Under the pieces are notes generated by a model. The model was not told the DNA's origin and ran no database searches. It was given only the letters and a program-made list of their open reading frames with translations. Below are positions 48,178 through 58,106 of a stretch of 64,000 bases of DNA, one piece after another (the stretch's first letter is position 1; the number at the start of each line of letters is the position of its first letter). The stretch comes from UBA10649 sp963755335 (GTDB lineage Bacteria; Actinomycetota; Actinomycetes; S36-B12). A program made the position numbers and the translations under genes. Location of the stretch: NCBI GenBank assembly GCA_963755335.1, contig CAVWJW010000005.1, forward strand, positions 62,001 through 126,000, written 5' to 3'.

Positions 48178-48975
48178 ATGCTTCGCCTCACCCTGCGCGC
48201 GGCCGCTGTCAGCGCCGTCGTCGTCCTTGCCGGTACCGTCCTCGCCGGGCCCGCTGTTGCGGACGGTGGCTACAACGCCACGGTCGCGGGCCAGCCCAGC
48301 GGCACTCCGCTGGTCCAGCTCGCCCCCTCGTCGACCCAGACCGTCGACGTCGTCAACCTGCCTGGCGGCGTGGGCCTCTACGGCCTGCACTGCAAGGTCC
48401 CAGCAGACCCGCGTCAGGTGCCGTCGCTGTGCGACTCGTCGCCGGCGTCGCTGTACTACCTGACGGCGACCAGCGCCGTGCGTCCTACGGCCTCGTTCCC
48501 CCTGAGGGTGAACGCCGAGTTCTTCGGCACGAACCCGAACCCGACCGCCGGACCCTCGCTCGGACAGTCCGTCGACTGTCGCGCCGACACGGGCAACCCC
48601 CGCCTGTCCGCCTGCGCGGTGTACGTCATCGGAGCCGGCAAGGACAGCGCCAACCCTGCTTACATCCGGTTCTTCCCGACGGTGTTCTCGCCGGTGAAGG
48701 CGAACCGGTCCAACGACTCGGCAACGATCACGTTCAACGGCCGTGTCGTGGCCAAGGGCGCCAAGCCCCGGCTGTCGGCCAGCACGCCGGCCACGTTCAC
48801 CGTCTCGACGGCGTCCGGTCTGACCCCCTATGTCGTCGGTAACACGTGCACCGTCAAGGGCGGCACCATCACCGCCGGCCAGTCCAACGGCGCCTGCGTC
48901 GTGCGGCTGACGACCACGGGGGGCAAGAACGTCAAGCCGTTGGTCCAGGTGCAGGTCTTCAGGCTCACCAAGTAG
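48178..48975 (+). CDS. Secreted protein of unknown function
   Basis: A 265-residue exported protein. The signal peptide has a basic start (MLRLTLRAAA), a hydrophobic core and a likely cleavage after AVA near residue 27. The mature part is beta-rich with Ser/Thr/Pro, several cysteines (HCK, LCD, DCR, ACA, TCT, ACV) that could form disulfides, and a neocarzinostatin-like or immunoglobulin-like feel. AAGGAGAG at 48166-48173 fits the ATG. A bidirectional terminator follows. No family is named with confidence. Confidence 0.75.
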   Translation: MLRLTLRAAAVSAVVVLAGTVLAGPAVADGGYNATVAGQPSGTPLVQLAPSSTQTVDVVNLPGGVGLYGLHCKVPADPRQVPSLCDSSPASLYYLTATSAVRPTASFPLRVNAEFFGTNPNPTAGPSLGQSVDCRADTGNPRLSACAVYVIGAGKDSANPAYIRFFPTVFSPVKANRSNDSATITFNGRVVAKGAKPRLSASTPATFTVSTASGLTPYVVGNTCTVKGGTITAGQSNGACVVRLTTTGGKNVKPLVQVQVFRLTK

Positions 48976-48989
48976 TTCCGGCACAGACG

Positions 48990-49022
48990 AAAGGGCGCCT
49001 CCCCAGCGGGGAGACGCCCTTT
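48990..49022. terminator. Bidirectional terminator
   Basis: AAAGGGCG and CGCCCTTT form the outer stem and CTCCCC/GGGGAG the inner stem, with one C-A mismatch and an AGC loop. The A and T runs at both ends make it work for the secreted-protein gene and for rpsT, which converge here. Confidence 0.85.
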
Positions 49023-49041
49023 CGGTGCTTGGGGATGCGCC

Positions 49042-49302
49042 CTAGATGGCGGCGACCTTCTTGGAGATGGCCGACTTGCGGTTGGCGGCCTGGTTGGCGT
49101 GGATGACGCCCTTGCTGGCGGCCTTGTCGAGGGCGCGAGTGGCCTCGCGGGCGCGCTCGTTGGCGGCGTCCTTGTCTCCGGCATCGACGGCGGCGTTGAA
49201 CTTGCGCACCGAGGTCTTCAACGAGCTCTTGACCGCCTTGTTGCGCTGGCGGGCCTTCTCGTTGGTCTTGTTGCGCTTGATCTGCGACTTGATGTTCGCC
49301 AC
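49042..49302 (-). CDS. rpsT: 30S ribosomal protein S20
   Basis: An 86-residue, highly basic, all-helical S20 with the standard MANIKSQIKRNKTNEKARQ start. It binds 16S rRNA. It is transcribed on its own in the direction opposite to its neighbours, divergent from lepA with 139 bases between, and ends at a shared terminator. Confidence 0.97.
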   Translation of the reverse strand: MANIKSQIKRNKTNEKARQRNKAVKSSLKTSVRKFNAAVDAGDKDAANERAREATRALDKAASKGVIHANQAANRKSAISKKVAAI

Positions 49303-49441
49303 GGGGACAACTTCCTTGGGTATCGGGCATGCGGAGACAGGGTGAAGCAGCGCCCCAGATTACCCGTAGGCTGCCCTGTAGCCCAAATCGCCCCCGTCCG
49401 AGCCTGAACTGGCCCGGACCACCGCATCGAGGAATCCATCC

Positions 49442-51307
49442 GTGTCCGTCCCGCAGCCCGGCCCACGACGTCAGGGAGAGCCCCCGGCAGTCGGCAGCAC
49501 CGACCCCTCGGTCATCCGGAACTTCTGCATCATCGCCCACATCGACCACGGCAAGTCGACGCTGGCCGATCGCATGCTCCAGCAGACCGGGATCGTCGAC
49601 GACCGGTCGATGCGGGCCCAGTACCTCGACCGCATGGACATCGAGCGCGAGCGCGGGATCACCATCAAGTCGCAGGCGGTCCGACTGCCCTTCCGGTCCG
49701 ACGACGGCACCGACTACGTCCTGAACATGATCGACACGCCTGGCCACGTCGACTTCACCTACGAGGTGTCGCGTTCGCTGGCGGCCTGCGAGGGCGCGGT
49801 CCTGCTGGTGGACGCCGCGCAGGGCATCGAGGCGCAGACCCTCGCCAACCTCTACCTCGCCCTCGAGAACGACCTCGCGATCATCCCCGTCCTGAACAAG
49901 ATCGACCTGCCCGCGGCCCAGCCGGAGAAGTACGCCGCCGAGCTGGCGCGGATCATCGGCTGCGATCCCTCCGAGGTCCTGCTGGTGTCGGCGAAGACCG
50001 GCGTCGGCGTGCACGAGCTGCTCGAGAAGATCGTCCGCGAGGTGCCCGCTCCCGTCGGCGCGGCCGACAAGCCTGCCCGCGCGATGATCTTCGACTCGGT
50101 CTATGACACCTATCGCGGCGTCATCACCTACATCCGTGTCATCGACGGGCACATCTCCACGCGAGAGCGCATCCAGATGATGTCGACGGGCGCGATCCAC
50201 GAACTGCTCGAGGTCGGCGTGATATCGCCCGAGCCGAAGGTCGCCCAAGGGCTGGGCGTCGGCGAGGTGGGCTACCTCATCACCGGCGTCAAGGACGTGC
50301 GCCAGTCACGCGTCGGCGACACGATCACGTCCGAGCGCAAGGGGGCCACGGAGGCACTCGGCGGCTATCGCGATCCGAAGCCGATGGTCTACTCGGGCCT
50401 TTACCCGATCGACGGCTCGGACTACCCGGAGCTTCGCGACGCGCTCGACAAGCTGAAGCTCAACGACGCGGCCCTCGTGTACGAGCCGGAGACGTCGCTG
50501 GCCCTCGGCTTCGGCTTCCGCTGTGGCTTCCTCGGCCTGCTGCACATGGAGATCGTCCGCGAGCGGCTCGAGCGCGAGTCCAATCTCGATCTCATCTCGA
50601 CTGCGCCGAACGTGATCTACCGGGTCTTCAGCGACGACGGCGTCGAGATCATCGTCACGAACCCCAGCGAGTTCCCGACGCAGAAGGTGGCGCGCATCCT
50701 CGAGCCGATCGTCAAGTCGACGATCATCCTGCCGAGCGAGTTCGTCGGGACGGTGATGGAGCTGTGCCAGCAGCGACGCGGCACGCTCCTGGGCATGGAC
50801 TACCTGTCCGAGGACCGCGTCGAGATGCGCTACACGCTGCCGTTGGCCGAGATCGTCTTCGACTTCTTCGACCAGCTGAAGTCCCGCACTCGGGGCTACG
50901 CCTCCCTCGACTACGACGTGGTCGGCGAGCAGGAGGCGGACCTGGTGAAGGTCGACATCCTGCTGCACGGCGATCCGGTCGACGCCTTCAGCGCGATCGT
51001 GCACAAGGACAAGGCGATGGCCTACGGCACGATGATGACGGCCAAGCTCAAGGAGCTCATCCCGCGCCAGCAGTTCGAGGTGCCGATCCAGGCGGCGATC
51101 GGCTCGCGGGTCATCACGCGCGAGACCATCCGCGCCATGCGCAAGGACGTCCTGGCCAAGTGCTACGGCGGCGACATCAGCCGCAAGCGCAAGCTGCTGG
51201 AGAAGCAGAAGGAGGGCAAGAAGCGCATGAAGATGGTCGGTCGCGTGGAGGTCCCCCAGGAGGCCTTCATCGCCGCGCTGTCGACGTCCGACGCCCCCAA
51301 GAAGTAA
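49442..51307 (+). CDS. lepA: Elongation factor 4 (LepA)
   Basis: Translational GTPase linked to back-translocation and ribosome assembly. The P-loop AHIDHGKS is at residues 32-39, DTPGHVDF and NKIDLP follow, and the C-terminal LepA domain with KMVGRVEVPQEAF is complete. 621 residues. The GTG start precedes a Pro/Gly-rich lead-in typical of actinobacteria. Confidence 0.96.
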   Translation: MSVPQPGPRRQGEPPAVGSTDPSVIRNFCIIAHIDHGKSTLADRMLQQTGIVDDRSMRAQYLDRMDIERERGITIKSQAVRLPFRSDDGTDYVLNMIDTPGHVDFTYEVSRSLAACEGAVLLVDAAQGIEAQTLANLYLALENDLAIIPVLNKIDLPAAQPEKYAAELARIIGCDPSEVLLVSAKTGVGVHELLEKIVREVPAPVGAADKPARAMIFDSVYDTYRGVITYIRVIDGHISTRERIQMMSTGAIHELLEVGVISPEPKVAQGLGVGEVGYLITGVKDVRQSRVGDTITSERKGATEALGGYRDPKPMVYSGLYPIDGSDYPELRDALDKLKLNDAALVYEPETSLALGFGFRCGFLGLLHMEIVRERLERESNLDLISTAPNVIYRVFSDDGVEIIVTNPSEFPTQKVARILEPIVKSTIILPSEFVGTVMELCQQRRGTLLGMDYLSEDRVEMRYTLPLAEIVFDFFDQLKSRTRGYASLDYDVVGEQEADLVKVDILLHGDPVDAFSAIVHKDKAMAYGTMMTAKLKELIPRQQFEVPIQAAIGSRVITRETIRAMRKDVLAKCYGGDISRKRKLLEKQKEGKKRMKMVGRVEVPQEAFIAALSTSDAPKK

Positions 51308-51310
51308 GTC

Positions 51311-52529
51311 TTGCCCGCGAGCGGTGAGTTGGCGGGCGTTTTCGGCGCCGCAACCCCCCGACGTCTCACCGCTCGGCGGGGGGTGGGTCGGGCACTTGGG
51401 GTGTACGTCCATGTGCCCTTCTGCTCGAGCCGCTGCGGGTACTGCGACTTCAACACGTACACGGCCACCGAGCTCGGCGACACGTCCGGCGTGACACCTT
51501 CCACGAGGTGCTGGCGGACGAGGTTCGGTTCGCAGCGCGCACGCTCGGCGACCAGGCCCGTCCGGTCGACGACGGTGTTCGTCGGGGGCGGCACGCCGAC
51601 CCTGCTGGGAGCCGCCGGCCTGGCGCATGTGCTCGAGGCCATCCGAGCGGAGTTCGGGCTCGACGCCGACGCCGAGGTGACCACGGAGGCGAACCCCGAC
51701 AGCGTCGACGAGCGGATGCTCGCCGACCTTCGGGCCGCCGGGTTCACCCGCATCTCGTTCGGCATGCAGAGCACGGCCCCCGCGGTGCTGCGCGTCCTCG
51801 ACCGCACGCACACCCCGGGGGCGAGTCTGGCCATGGCACGGGCGGCGACCCGCGAGGGCTTCGCGCACGTCAACCTCGACCTCATCTACGGCACCCCGGG
51901 CGAGACCGACGACGACCTGCGGCGCTCGGTCGAGGATGCGATCGCGGCAGGAGTCGACCACGTGTCGGCCTACGCGCTGATCGTCGAGGACGGCACCCCG
52001 CTGGCCCGTCGGGTCCGACGCGGGGAGCTGCCGGCGCCCGACGACGACGTCGCTCGCCGATCGCTACGAGATCGTCGACGGACTGCTCGCAGCGGCGGGC
52101 CTGACCTGGTACGAGGTCTCGAACTGGTCACGGCCGGGCGGGGAGTGCCGGCACAACCTCGCCTACTGGCGCAACGCGGACTGGTGGGGAGTCGGGCCCG
52201 GTGCGCACAGCCACCTCGACGGCGTGCGCTGGTGGAACGTCAAGCACCCGAGCGCCTACGCGCAGCGGCTGGCCGCCGGCGAGTCGCCCGAGGCCGAGCG
52301 CGAGGTGCTCACCGACGACGAGCGGCACATGGAGACGGTCATGCTCGGCGCTGCGCCTCGCCGAGGGACTCGCGGTGACGCAGCTGACGCCCGAGGCCGC
52401 CGCAGGTCGTGCCCCAGCTGGTCGACGAGGGGCTGCTCGATCCGGGCAGGGCGCGCGAGGGCCGTCTCGTGCTCACCGACCGCGGCCGGCTGCTCGCCGA
52501 CGCGGTGATCCGTCGGCCTCGTGGCGTAG
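51311..52529 (+). CDS. hemW: Heme chaperone HemW, radical SAM (six frameshifts)
   Basis: Coproporphyrinogen-oxidase-like radical SAM protein now seen as a heme chaperone. The cluster motif CSSRCGYCDF (CxxxCxxC) and FVGGGTPTLL, FGMQS and DLIYGTPGE are clear. About six single-base shifts lie near 51,493, 51,570, 52,050, 52,347, 52,402 and 52,517; repair gives about 404 residues ending ADAVIRRLVA. The start is unsure: TTG at 51311 or GTG at 51383, the latter lying after an inverted repeat. Most likely intact in the organism, but the shift density leaves a pseudogene possible. Confidence 0.8.
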
Positions 52530-52586
52530 CCGAATCGAGGTCGGCTGCCCGTTGCACGCGACGTCCGCCAAGGGGAGGATCCGCGC

Positions 52587-53243
52587 ATGCATCCCACCGC
52601 CGACCTGCCGAACCTCGCGACCAACGCGCCACTGTGGCTGTCCCTGCTCACCATCGGCGTGAACGGACTCGTCGGCGCCCTGCGCGGATACTCCGACGAC
52701 TCGCGGCACTGGGACGTCGTCGGGATGGCGGTCTTCGCCCTGCTCATGGGCCTCGGGGGAGGCTTCATCCGCGACATGCTCCTGGGCAACCTGCCGGCGG
52801 CCTCCCTGCGCGACCCGTGGTCCCTGGCAACGATCCTGCTGTCCGTGGCCATCGTGCTGCTGATCGGCCGACACCTGGCACGGGCGGGACGCGTCATGAG
52901 CGCCCTCGACGCGCTGGCCCTCGGCCTGTTCGCCGTGACTGGCACCGAGTACGGGCTTGCGTTCCACCTGCCGGTCGTCTCGGCGATCCTTCTCGGGACG
53001 ATCTCGGCCGTCGGCGGCGGGATGCTCGTCTCGGTGCTCCAGGGACAGACACCGGAGATCCTCCTGGCGGGTGCCCCGACGGCACTGCTCGCCGTGGCCG
53101 GCTCGGCGACGTACGCGCTCGTGTCGATCTGGAGTCCGAGCGTCGCGTCGGCCGCGGGCATCGCGGTGATCCTCGTCGGCAAGTGGCTGTCGGCACGCCT
53201 GAACATCCGCACGCGGGCGGCCGGGGTGCGCCCGGCGCAATAG
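52587..53243 (+). CDS. TRIC-type cation channel family protein
   Basis: A 218-residue membrane protein with seven predicted segments arranged as two related halves. GLGGGFIRDMLLG in the first half and AVGGGMLVSVLQG in the second match the UPF0126/TRIC signature, whose glycine pairs kink the pore helices. Bacterial members act as monovalent cation channels in trimers. AAGGGGAGG at 52569-52577 gives a good start. It sits between hemW and hrcA. Confidence 0.85.
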   Translation: MHPTADLPNLATNAPLWLSLLTIGVNGLVGALRGYSDDSRHWDVVGMAVFALLMGLGGGFIRDMLLGNLPAASLRDPWSLATILLSVAIVLLIGRHLARAGRVMSALDALALGLFAVTGTEYGLAFHLPVVSAILLGTISAVGGGMLVSVLQGQTPEILLAGAPTALLAVAGSATYALVSIWSPSVASAAGIAVILVGKWLSARLNIRTRAAGVRPAQ

Positions 53244-53270
53244 CGCGGACCCGAGAGCAAGGCCCTACAC

Positions 53271-53297
53271 TTGGCACTCAGCATCCATGAGTGCCAA
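53271..53297 (+). promoter_or_regulatory. CIRCE operator of hrcA-dnaJ
   Basis: TTGGCACTC-N9-GAGTGCCAA, a perfect inverted repeat matching the CIRCE consensus TTAGCACTC-N9-GAGTGCTAA with one symmetrical change per arm. A TACACT -10 box (53266-53271) touches its left edge, so HrcA bound here would block transcription of its own operon. Confidence 0.95.
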
Positions 53298-53316
53298 CAC
53301 CGCCCGGGAGGTGCGC

Positions 53317-54336
53317 ATGCTCGAGGACCGACGGCTCGCGGTGCTGCGCGCCATCGTCGAGGACTACGTCTCCACCCACGAGCCGGTCGGCTCGAAGGCC
53401 CTGGTCGAGCGGCACAGCCTCGGCGTGTCGCCCGCGACGATCCGCAACGACATGGCAGCCCTGGAGGACGAGGGCTACATCGCCCAGCCGCACACCAGCG
53501 CCGGGCGCGTGCCGACCGATCGCGGCTACCGCCTCTTCGTCGACCGGCTGTCCGGCGTGAAGCCGCTGAGCCCTCCCGAGCGCAAGGCGATCCACCAGTT
53601 CCTCGACAACGCCGTCGACCTCGACGACGTCATGAGCCGCACCGTGCGCCTGCTCGCTCAGATCACCAAGCAGGTTGCGCTCGTGCAGTACCCGTCGTTG
53701 ACCCGCAGCCGCGTTCGTCATGTCGAGCTCGTGGCGCTGAGCTCGACCCGGCTCATCATCGTTCTCATCGTCGACTCCGGACGCGTGGAGCAGCGGATCA
53801 TCGAATGCGCCGTCCCGATCGCGGAGGCGACCCTCGCCGACGTCCGCTCACGCCTCGTCGTCGCTCTCGGCGACCAGCTCTTCGCCGCGGTGCCCGATGC
53901 CGTCGCCGACTTCGACCAGGCCTTCGCCGCCGACGACCGACCCATGGTCCGCTCGGTGCTCGCGGCGGTGCTCGAGATGGTCGCGGAGCGGCCCGACGAG
54001 CGGATCATGCTGGGCGGCACCGCGCACCTGGCGCGCTACGGCGAGTCGTTCCCCCTCGCCATCCAGCCGGTGCTCGAGGCCCTCGAGGAGCAGGTCGTCC
54101 TGCTGCGCCTCCTCGGCGAGGCCACCTCGCAGCAGGGGGTCACGGTGCGCATCGGCCACGAGAACCCGGTCGAGGGGCTCGAGGCGACCTCCGTCGTCAC
54201 CGCGCGCTACGGCGTCGGCGATCAGCCCCGCGCCTCGCTCGGCATCGTCGGGCCCACGCACATGGACTACGCCGGAACGATGAGCTCGGTCCTGGCCGTG
54301 GCCCAGTACGTCAGCCGGATGCTGGACGATCAATGA
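53317..54336 (+). CDS. hrcA: Heat-inducible transcription repressor HrcA
   Basis: Represses heat-shock operons by binding CIRCE, helped by GroEL. The N-terminal winged helix has MLEDRRLAVLRAIVEDYV and GVSPATIRNDMAALEDEGYI; the dimerisation and inserted domains follow. The ATG at 53317 (339 residues) is chosen: GGGAGG lies 5 bases before it, and the other in-frame ATG at 53287 lies inside the CIRCE operator. It is followed by dnaJ. Confidence 0.95.
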   Translation: MLEDRRLAVLRAIVEDYVSTHEPVGSKALVERHSLGVSPATIRNDMAALEDEGYIAQPHTSAGRVPTDRGYRLFVDRLSGVKPLSPPERKAIHQFLDNAVDLDDVMSRTVRLLAQITKQVALVQYPSLTRSRVRHVELVALSSTRLIIVLIVDSGRVEQRIIECAVPIAEATLADVRSRLVVALGDQLFAAVPDAVADFDQAFAADDRPMVRSVLAAVLEMVAERPDERIMLGGTAHLARYGESFPLAIQPVLEALEEQVVLLRLLGEATSQQGVTVRIGHENPVEGLEATSVVTARYGVGDQPRASLGIVGPTHMDYAGTMSSVLAVAQYVSRMLDDQ

Positions 54337-54357
54337 CGCGGAAACGAGAGTGATGGC

Positions 54358-55491
54358 GTGAGCACGGACTACTACGCCCTGCTGGGCGTGTCGCGTGACG
54401 CGTCGCCGGAGGAGATCAAGAAGAACTACCGCAAGCTCGCCCGCGAACTGCACCCTGACGTGAACCCCGACCCTGAGCATCAGGAGCGGTTCAAGCAGGT
54501 CACGGCTGCGTACGAGGTCCTCAGCGATCCTGAGAAGCGCCAGATGTACGACCTCGGCGGAGATCCCTACGGCCGGGGCGGCGGCTACGCCGGCGGCGGG
54601 GCGACCTTCGACTTCGGCGACATCATGGACGCCTTCTTCGGCGGCGGCACCTCCCGACGAGGCCCGCGCCCGCGGGCGCGCCGCGGCCAGGACGCGCTGA
54701 TCAGAATCGACATCGAGCTCCCCGATGCCGTGTTCGGCACCACCCGCGACATCACCGTCGACACGGCAGCACTCTGCGAGGAGTGCACCGGCACCGGCGC
54801 GGCCCCGGGCACCGACCTCGAGACGTGCGTCCTGTGCAAGGGCCGCGGCGAGATCCAGTCGGTCCAGCGGTCCTTCCTGGGCCAGGTGATGACGTCTCGA
54901 CCGTGCCCGCAGTGCCAGGGCTTCGGCACGACCATCCCGCACCCGTGCCACGAGTGCTCGGGCGACGGACGCGTTCGCACGCGCCGCACGCTGACGATCA
55001 AGATCCCCGCGGGCGTCGACACCGGCACGCGCATCCAGCTGACCGGCGAGGGCGAGGTGGGCCCGAACGGCGGGCCCGCGGCCGACCTGTTCGTCGAGGT
55101 CGTCGTGGCCCCGCATCCCATGTTCGAGCGCCGTGGTGACGAGCTGCACTGCATCGTCACCGTTCCGATGACCGCCGCCGCACTCGGCACGACGACCGTG
55201 CTCGAGAGCCTCGACGGGCCGCTCGACGTGGAGATCAAGGCCGGAACGCAGTCCGGCGAGACCGTGACGATGAAGGGCCGCGGAGGGGCGCGGCTGCGCA
55301 CCACCGGTCGCGGCGACCTCTTCGTGCACCTGCGCGTGCAGACGCCCACCAAGCTCGACCCGGAGCAGGAGGACCTGCTGCGCCAACTGGCGGAACTGCG
55401 GGCTGAGTCCGCGACGCAGCTGGGCAACCCGTCGTCGGAGGCGCACGCCGGCCTGTTCACGCGGCTGAAGGATGCGTTCACCGCCAAGTGA
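54358..55491 (+). CDS. dnaJ: Chaperone DnaJ
   Basis: Hsp70 co-chaperone. The HPD tripeptide of the J domain is at residues 32-34, followed by a short Gly/Phe region and the four zinc repeats CEECTGTG, CVLCKGRG, CPQCQGFG and CHECSGDG. 377 residues. With hrcA upstream it forms the usual second dnaJ of actinobacteria (DnaJ2 type), controlled by HrcA. The GTGA overlap couples it to rsmE. Confidence 0.95.
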   Translation: MSTDYYALLGVSRDASPEEIKKNYRKLARELHPDVNPDPEHQERFKQVTAAYEVLSDPEKRQMYDLGGDPYGRGGGYAGGGATFDFGDIMDAFFGGGTSRRGPRPRARRGQDALIRIDIELPDAVFGTTRDITVDTAALCEECTGTGAAPGTDLETCVLCKGRGEIQSVQRSFLGQVMTSRPCPQCQGFGTTIPHPCHECSGDGRVRTRRTLTIKIPAGVDTGTRIQLTGEGEVGPNGGPAADLFVEVVVAPHPMFERRGDELHCIVTVPMTAAALGTTTVLESLDGPLDVEIKAGTQSGETVTMKGRGGARLRTTGRGDLFVHLRVQTPTKLDPEQEDLLRQLAELRAESATQLGNPSSEAHAGLFTRLKDAFTAK

Positions 55492-56284
55492 CCGCACCCG
55501 TGTTCGTCGTCGACTCGGCGGCCCTCGTCGGAGCGGCGCCAGGATCCCTGGTGACCGTGGGTGGCGCCGAGGGGCGGCATGCGGTCACGGTGCGCAGGAT
55601 CCGGGCCGGTGAACCCGTCCAGCTGGTCGACGGCGCGGGCCGTCGTGCCGTGGGGACCGTCGCTGCCATCTCCGGCAAGGACTCCTTCGACGTGTCGGTC
55701 GGCGTGGTGGCGGTGGAGGCGGACCCCCAGCTGCGGGTGACCGTCGTGCAGGCGCTGGCCAAGGGGGATCGCGGCGAGCTCGCCGTCGAACTGCTCACCG
55801 AGATCGGCGTCGACGAGATCGTGCCGTGGGCCGCCATGAACTGCGTGACCCGATGGCGCCCTGACCGCGTCGACAGGTCCTGGCAGCGCTGGGCGGACGC
55901 CGCCGCAGCAGCAGCGAAGCAATCGCGGCGGGCGCGCTTCCCGATCGTCTCGGCCCTCGCCACCACCGCCGACGTCGTCGCACGGGTCCGCGGCCGCGGA
56001 TGCCGCGGCGGTCCTGCACGAGAGCGCCAGCTCCCCGATCGGTGAGCGTGGCACTGCCGCCCATGGGTGAAGTCGTCCTGGTCGTCGGTCCGGAAGGCGG
56101 TCTGGACGCGTCGGAGCTCGCCCTTTTCGAGGAGGCCGGGGCGCGCGTGGTGCGGCTCGGTCCGACCGTCCTGCGGACGTCGTCGGCGGGCATCGCCGCC
56201 GTGGCAGCCCTGCTCGCCAGCAGCCCGCGATGGGCCGTCCCGTCCGATGCCGAGGCGGCCATCGACGCGAGCGTGGAAGGATGA
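55488..56284 (+). CDS. rsmE: 16S rRNA m3U1498 methyltransferase RsmE (two frameshifts)
   Basis: SPOUT methyltransferase acting on 16S rRNA. The N-terminal PUA-like part (GAEGRHAVTVRRIRAGEPVQLVDGAG) and the ALAKGDRGELAVELLTEIGVDEIVPW stretch are in one frame; the knot with VVLVVGPEGGLD and RLGPTVLRTSSAGIAA is in another. Two extra bases, near 55,990 and 56,043, explain this; the repaired product is about 264 residues. It overlaps dnaJ and the HIT gene. Confidence 0.88.
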
Positions 56285-56634
56285 CAGCCATGAGCGACTG
56301 CCTGTTCTGCGCGATCGCGGCCGGGGACATCCCCGCCGACATCGTGCACAGCGATGATCGGGTCATCGCCTTTCGCGACATCGCGCCCCAGGCGCCGGTG
56401 CATGTGCTGGTGATCTCGCGGGACCACCACGCCAATGCCCGTGAGCTCGCCAACGCCGATGCGGCGCTGGCCGCCGACCTCCTGAGGGTCGCCGGTGCCA
56501 TCGCCGAGCAGGAGGGCGTTGCGGAGTCGGGCTACCGGATCGTCACGAACACCGGCGAGGGCGCCGGCCAGTCCGTCGACCACGTCCACTTCCATGTGCT
56601 CGGCGGGCGCGGCCTCGCCTGGCCCCCCGGATAG
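56281..56634 (+). CDS. HIT family hydrolase
   Basis: A 117-residue histidine-triad protein with DCLFCAIAAGDIPA at the start and the triad HVHFHVLGG near the end. Such proteins hydrolyse nucleoside phosphoramidates such as AMP-lysine. The cysteines of the N-terminal CxxC site are present, as in zinc-binding HIT proteins. The ATG overlaps the rsmE stop. Confidence 0.92.
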   Translation: MTAMSDCLFCAIAAGDIPADIVHSDDRVIAFRDIAPQAPVHVLVISRDHHANARELANADAALAADLLRVAGAIAEQEGVAESGYRIVTNTGEGAGQSVDHVHFHVLGGRGLAWPPG

Positions 56635-56652
56635 ACCGCAGCAGGACACTGG

Positions 56653-57637
56653 ATGACCACACCGATCCCCGAAGCCCCTCGCGCGCAGACGACCATCATC
56701 GTCCCGCACTCCCAGCCGATGGTTGCCCTGCTCGGCGCCGGCGACGAGTACCTGCGGCTCGTCGAGGAGGCCTTCCCGGCGGCGGACCTCATGGCTCGCG
56801 GCAACGAGATCACGGTCACCGGCTCGCCCGAGGAGGTCGGCATCGTCGACACCCTGATCGGCGAGATGCTGGCGGTGCTGCGCACGGGGCAGGCCCTCAC
56901 GGCCGAGTCCGTGGAGCGCAGCATCTCCCTGATGCGCAGCGGCACCCGGCCCACCGAGGTGCTGACGTCCAACATCCTGAGCAGCCGTGGCAAGACGATC
57001 CGCGCCAAGACGCTCAACCAGAAGCGCTACGTCGACGCCATCGACAACAACACGGTCGTGTTCGGCATCGGGCCGGCCGGCACCGGCAAGACCTACCTCG
57101 CCGTGGCCAAGGCCGTGCAGGCGCTGCAGGCCAAGCGGGTCAACCGGATCGTTCTCACCCGGCCTGCCGTGGAGGCCGGCGAGCGACTCGGGCTTCCTGC
57201 CCGGCACGCTGTCGGAGAAGATCGACCCGTACCTTCGCCCGCTGTACGACGCGATGCACGACATGATCGACCCGGACTCGATCCCGCGGCTGATCACCAG
57301 CGGCACGATCGAGATCGCCCCACTCGCCTACATGCGCGGCCGCACGCTCAACGACTCGTTCATCATCCTCGACGAGGCACAGAACACCTCGGCCGAGCAG
57401 ATGAAGATGTTCCTGACGCGCCTGGGCTTCGGCTCGACGATGGTCGTCACGGGTGACATCACCCAGGTCGACCTTCCCGGCGGCACGACAAGCGGTCTGC
57501 GGGTCGTCTCGGAGATCCTCGAAGGCATCGACGACGTCGCGTTCTGCCGTCTCACCTCGCACGACGTCGTGCGGCACAAGCTGGTGGGACGGATCGTCGA
57601 GGCCTACGACCAGTACGACGCCAAGCGAGCGACGTGA
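56653..57637 (+). CDS. phoH: PhoH family ATPase (frameshifted)
   Basis: A PhoH/PhoL-type ATPase, about 327 residues after removal of one extra G near 57,190 (in a GGG run). The N-terminal KH-like region is followed by the P-loop GPAGTGKT, the TRPAVEAGE motif and the Walker B LDEAQNTS. It is encoded next to ybeY, as nearly always, and is thought to act in RNA processing. The stop overlaps the ybeY start. Confidence 0.92.
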
Positions 57638-58106
57638 CGGCTCCGCGGGCGAGCGCGCCTCATGTCACGGTGTCCAACGAGTCCGACGAGGAGTGCGACG
57701 CCGAGGCGTTGAGCCAACTGGCGGCCTACCTGTTCGACCGCCTCCGGCTGCATCCGTCGTGCGAGCTCGGCATCACCCTCGTCGACGAGGAGCGGATGTC
57801 GACGCTCCACGAGGACTGGATGCACGAGCCCGGCCCCACGGACGTGCTGTCCTTCCCCATCGACGAGCTGACCAGCGCAGCCGAGGGCACGGCACCGGTG
57901 CCGGGCATCCTCGGCGACATCGTCCTGTGCCCGTCGTACGTCGGCGCCGCAGGCAAGCGGCGGCCGAGCGCACCCTCGACCACGAACTCCAGTTCCTCAC
58001 CACGCACGGCACGCTGCATCTGATCGGCTATGACCACGCCACCCAGGAGGACTACGACGCCATGTTCGCCCTGCAGGACGAACTGCTGCGAGGCTGGTGG
58101 TCGTGA
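57634..58106 (+). CDS. ybeY: Endoribonuclease YbeY (frameshifted)
   Basis: Metal-dependent rRNA maturation factor. After restoring one missing base near 57,953 the protein is about 157 residues and carries the zinc motif HGTLHLIGYDH (HxxxHxxxxxH), together with the earlier PTDVLSFP. The GTG overlaps the phoH stop, and the end overlaps the next gene. Confidence 0.9.

Noticed and set aside
53287..53289. ATG at 53287 as the hrcA start
   Set aside because: It lies inside the CIRCE operator and has no ribosome binding site; the ATG at 53317 has one and gives the usual N-terminus.
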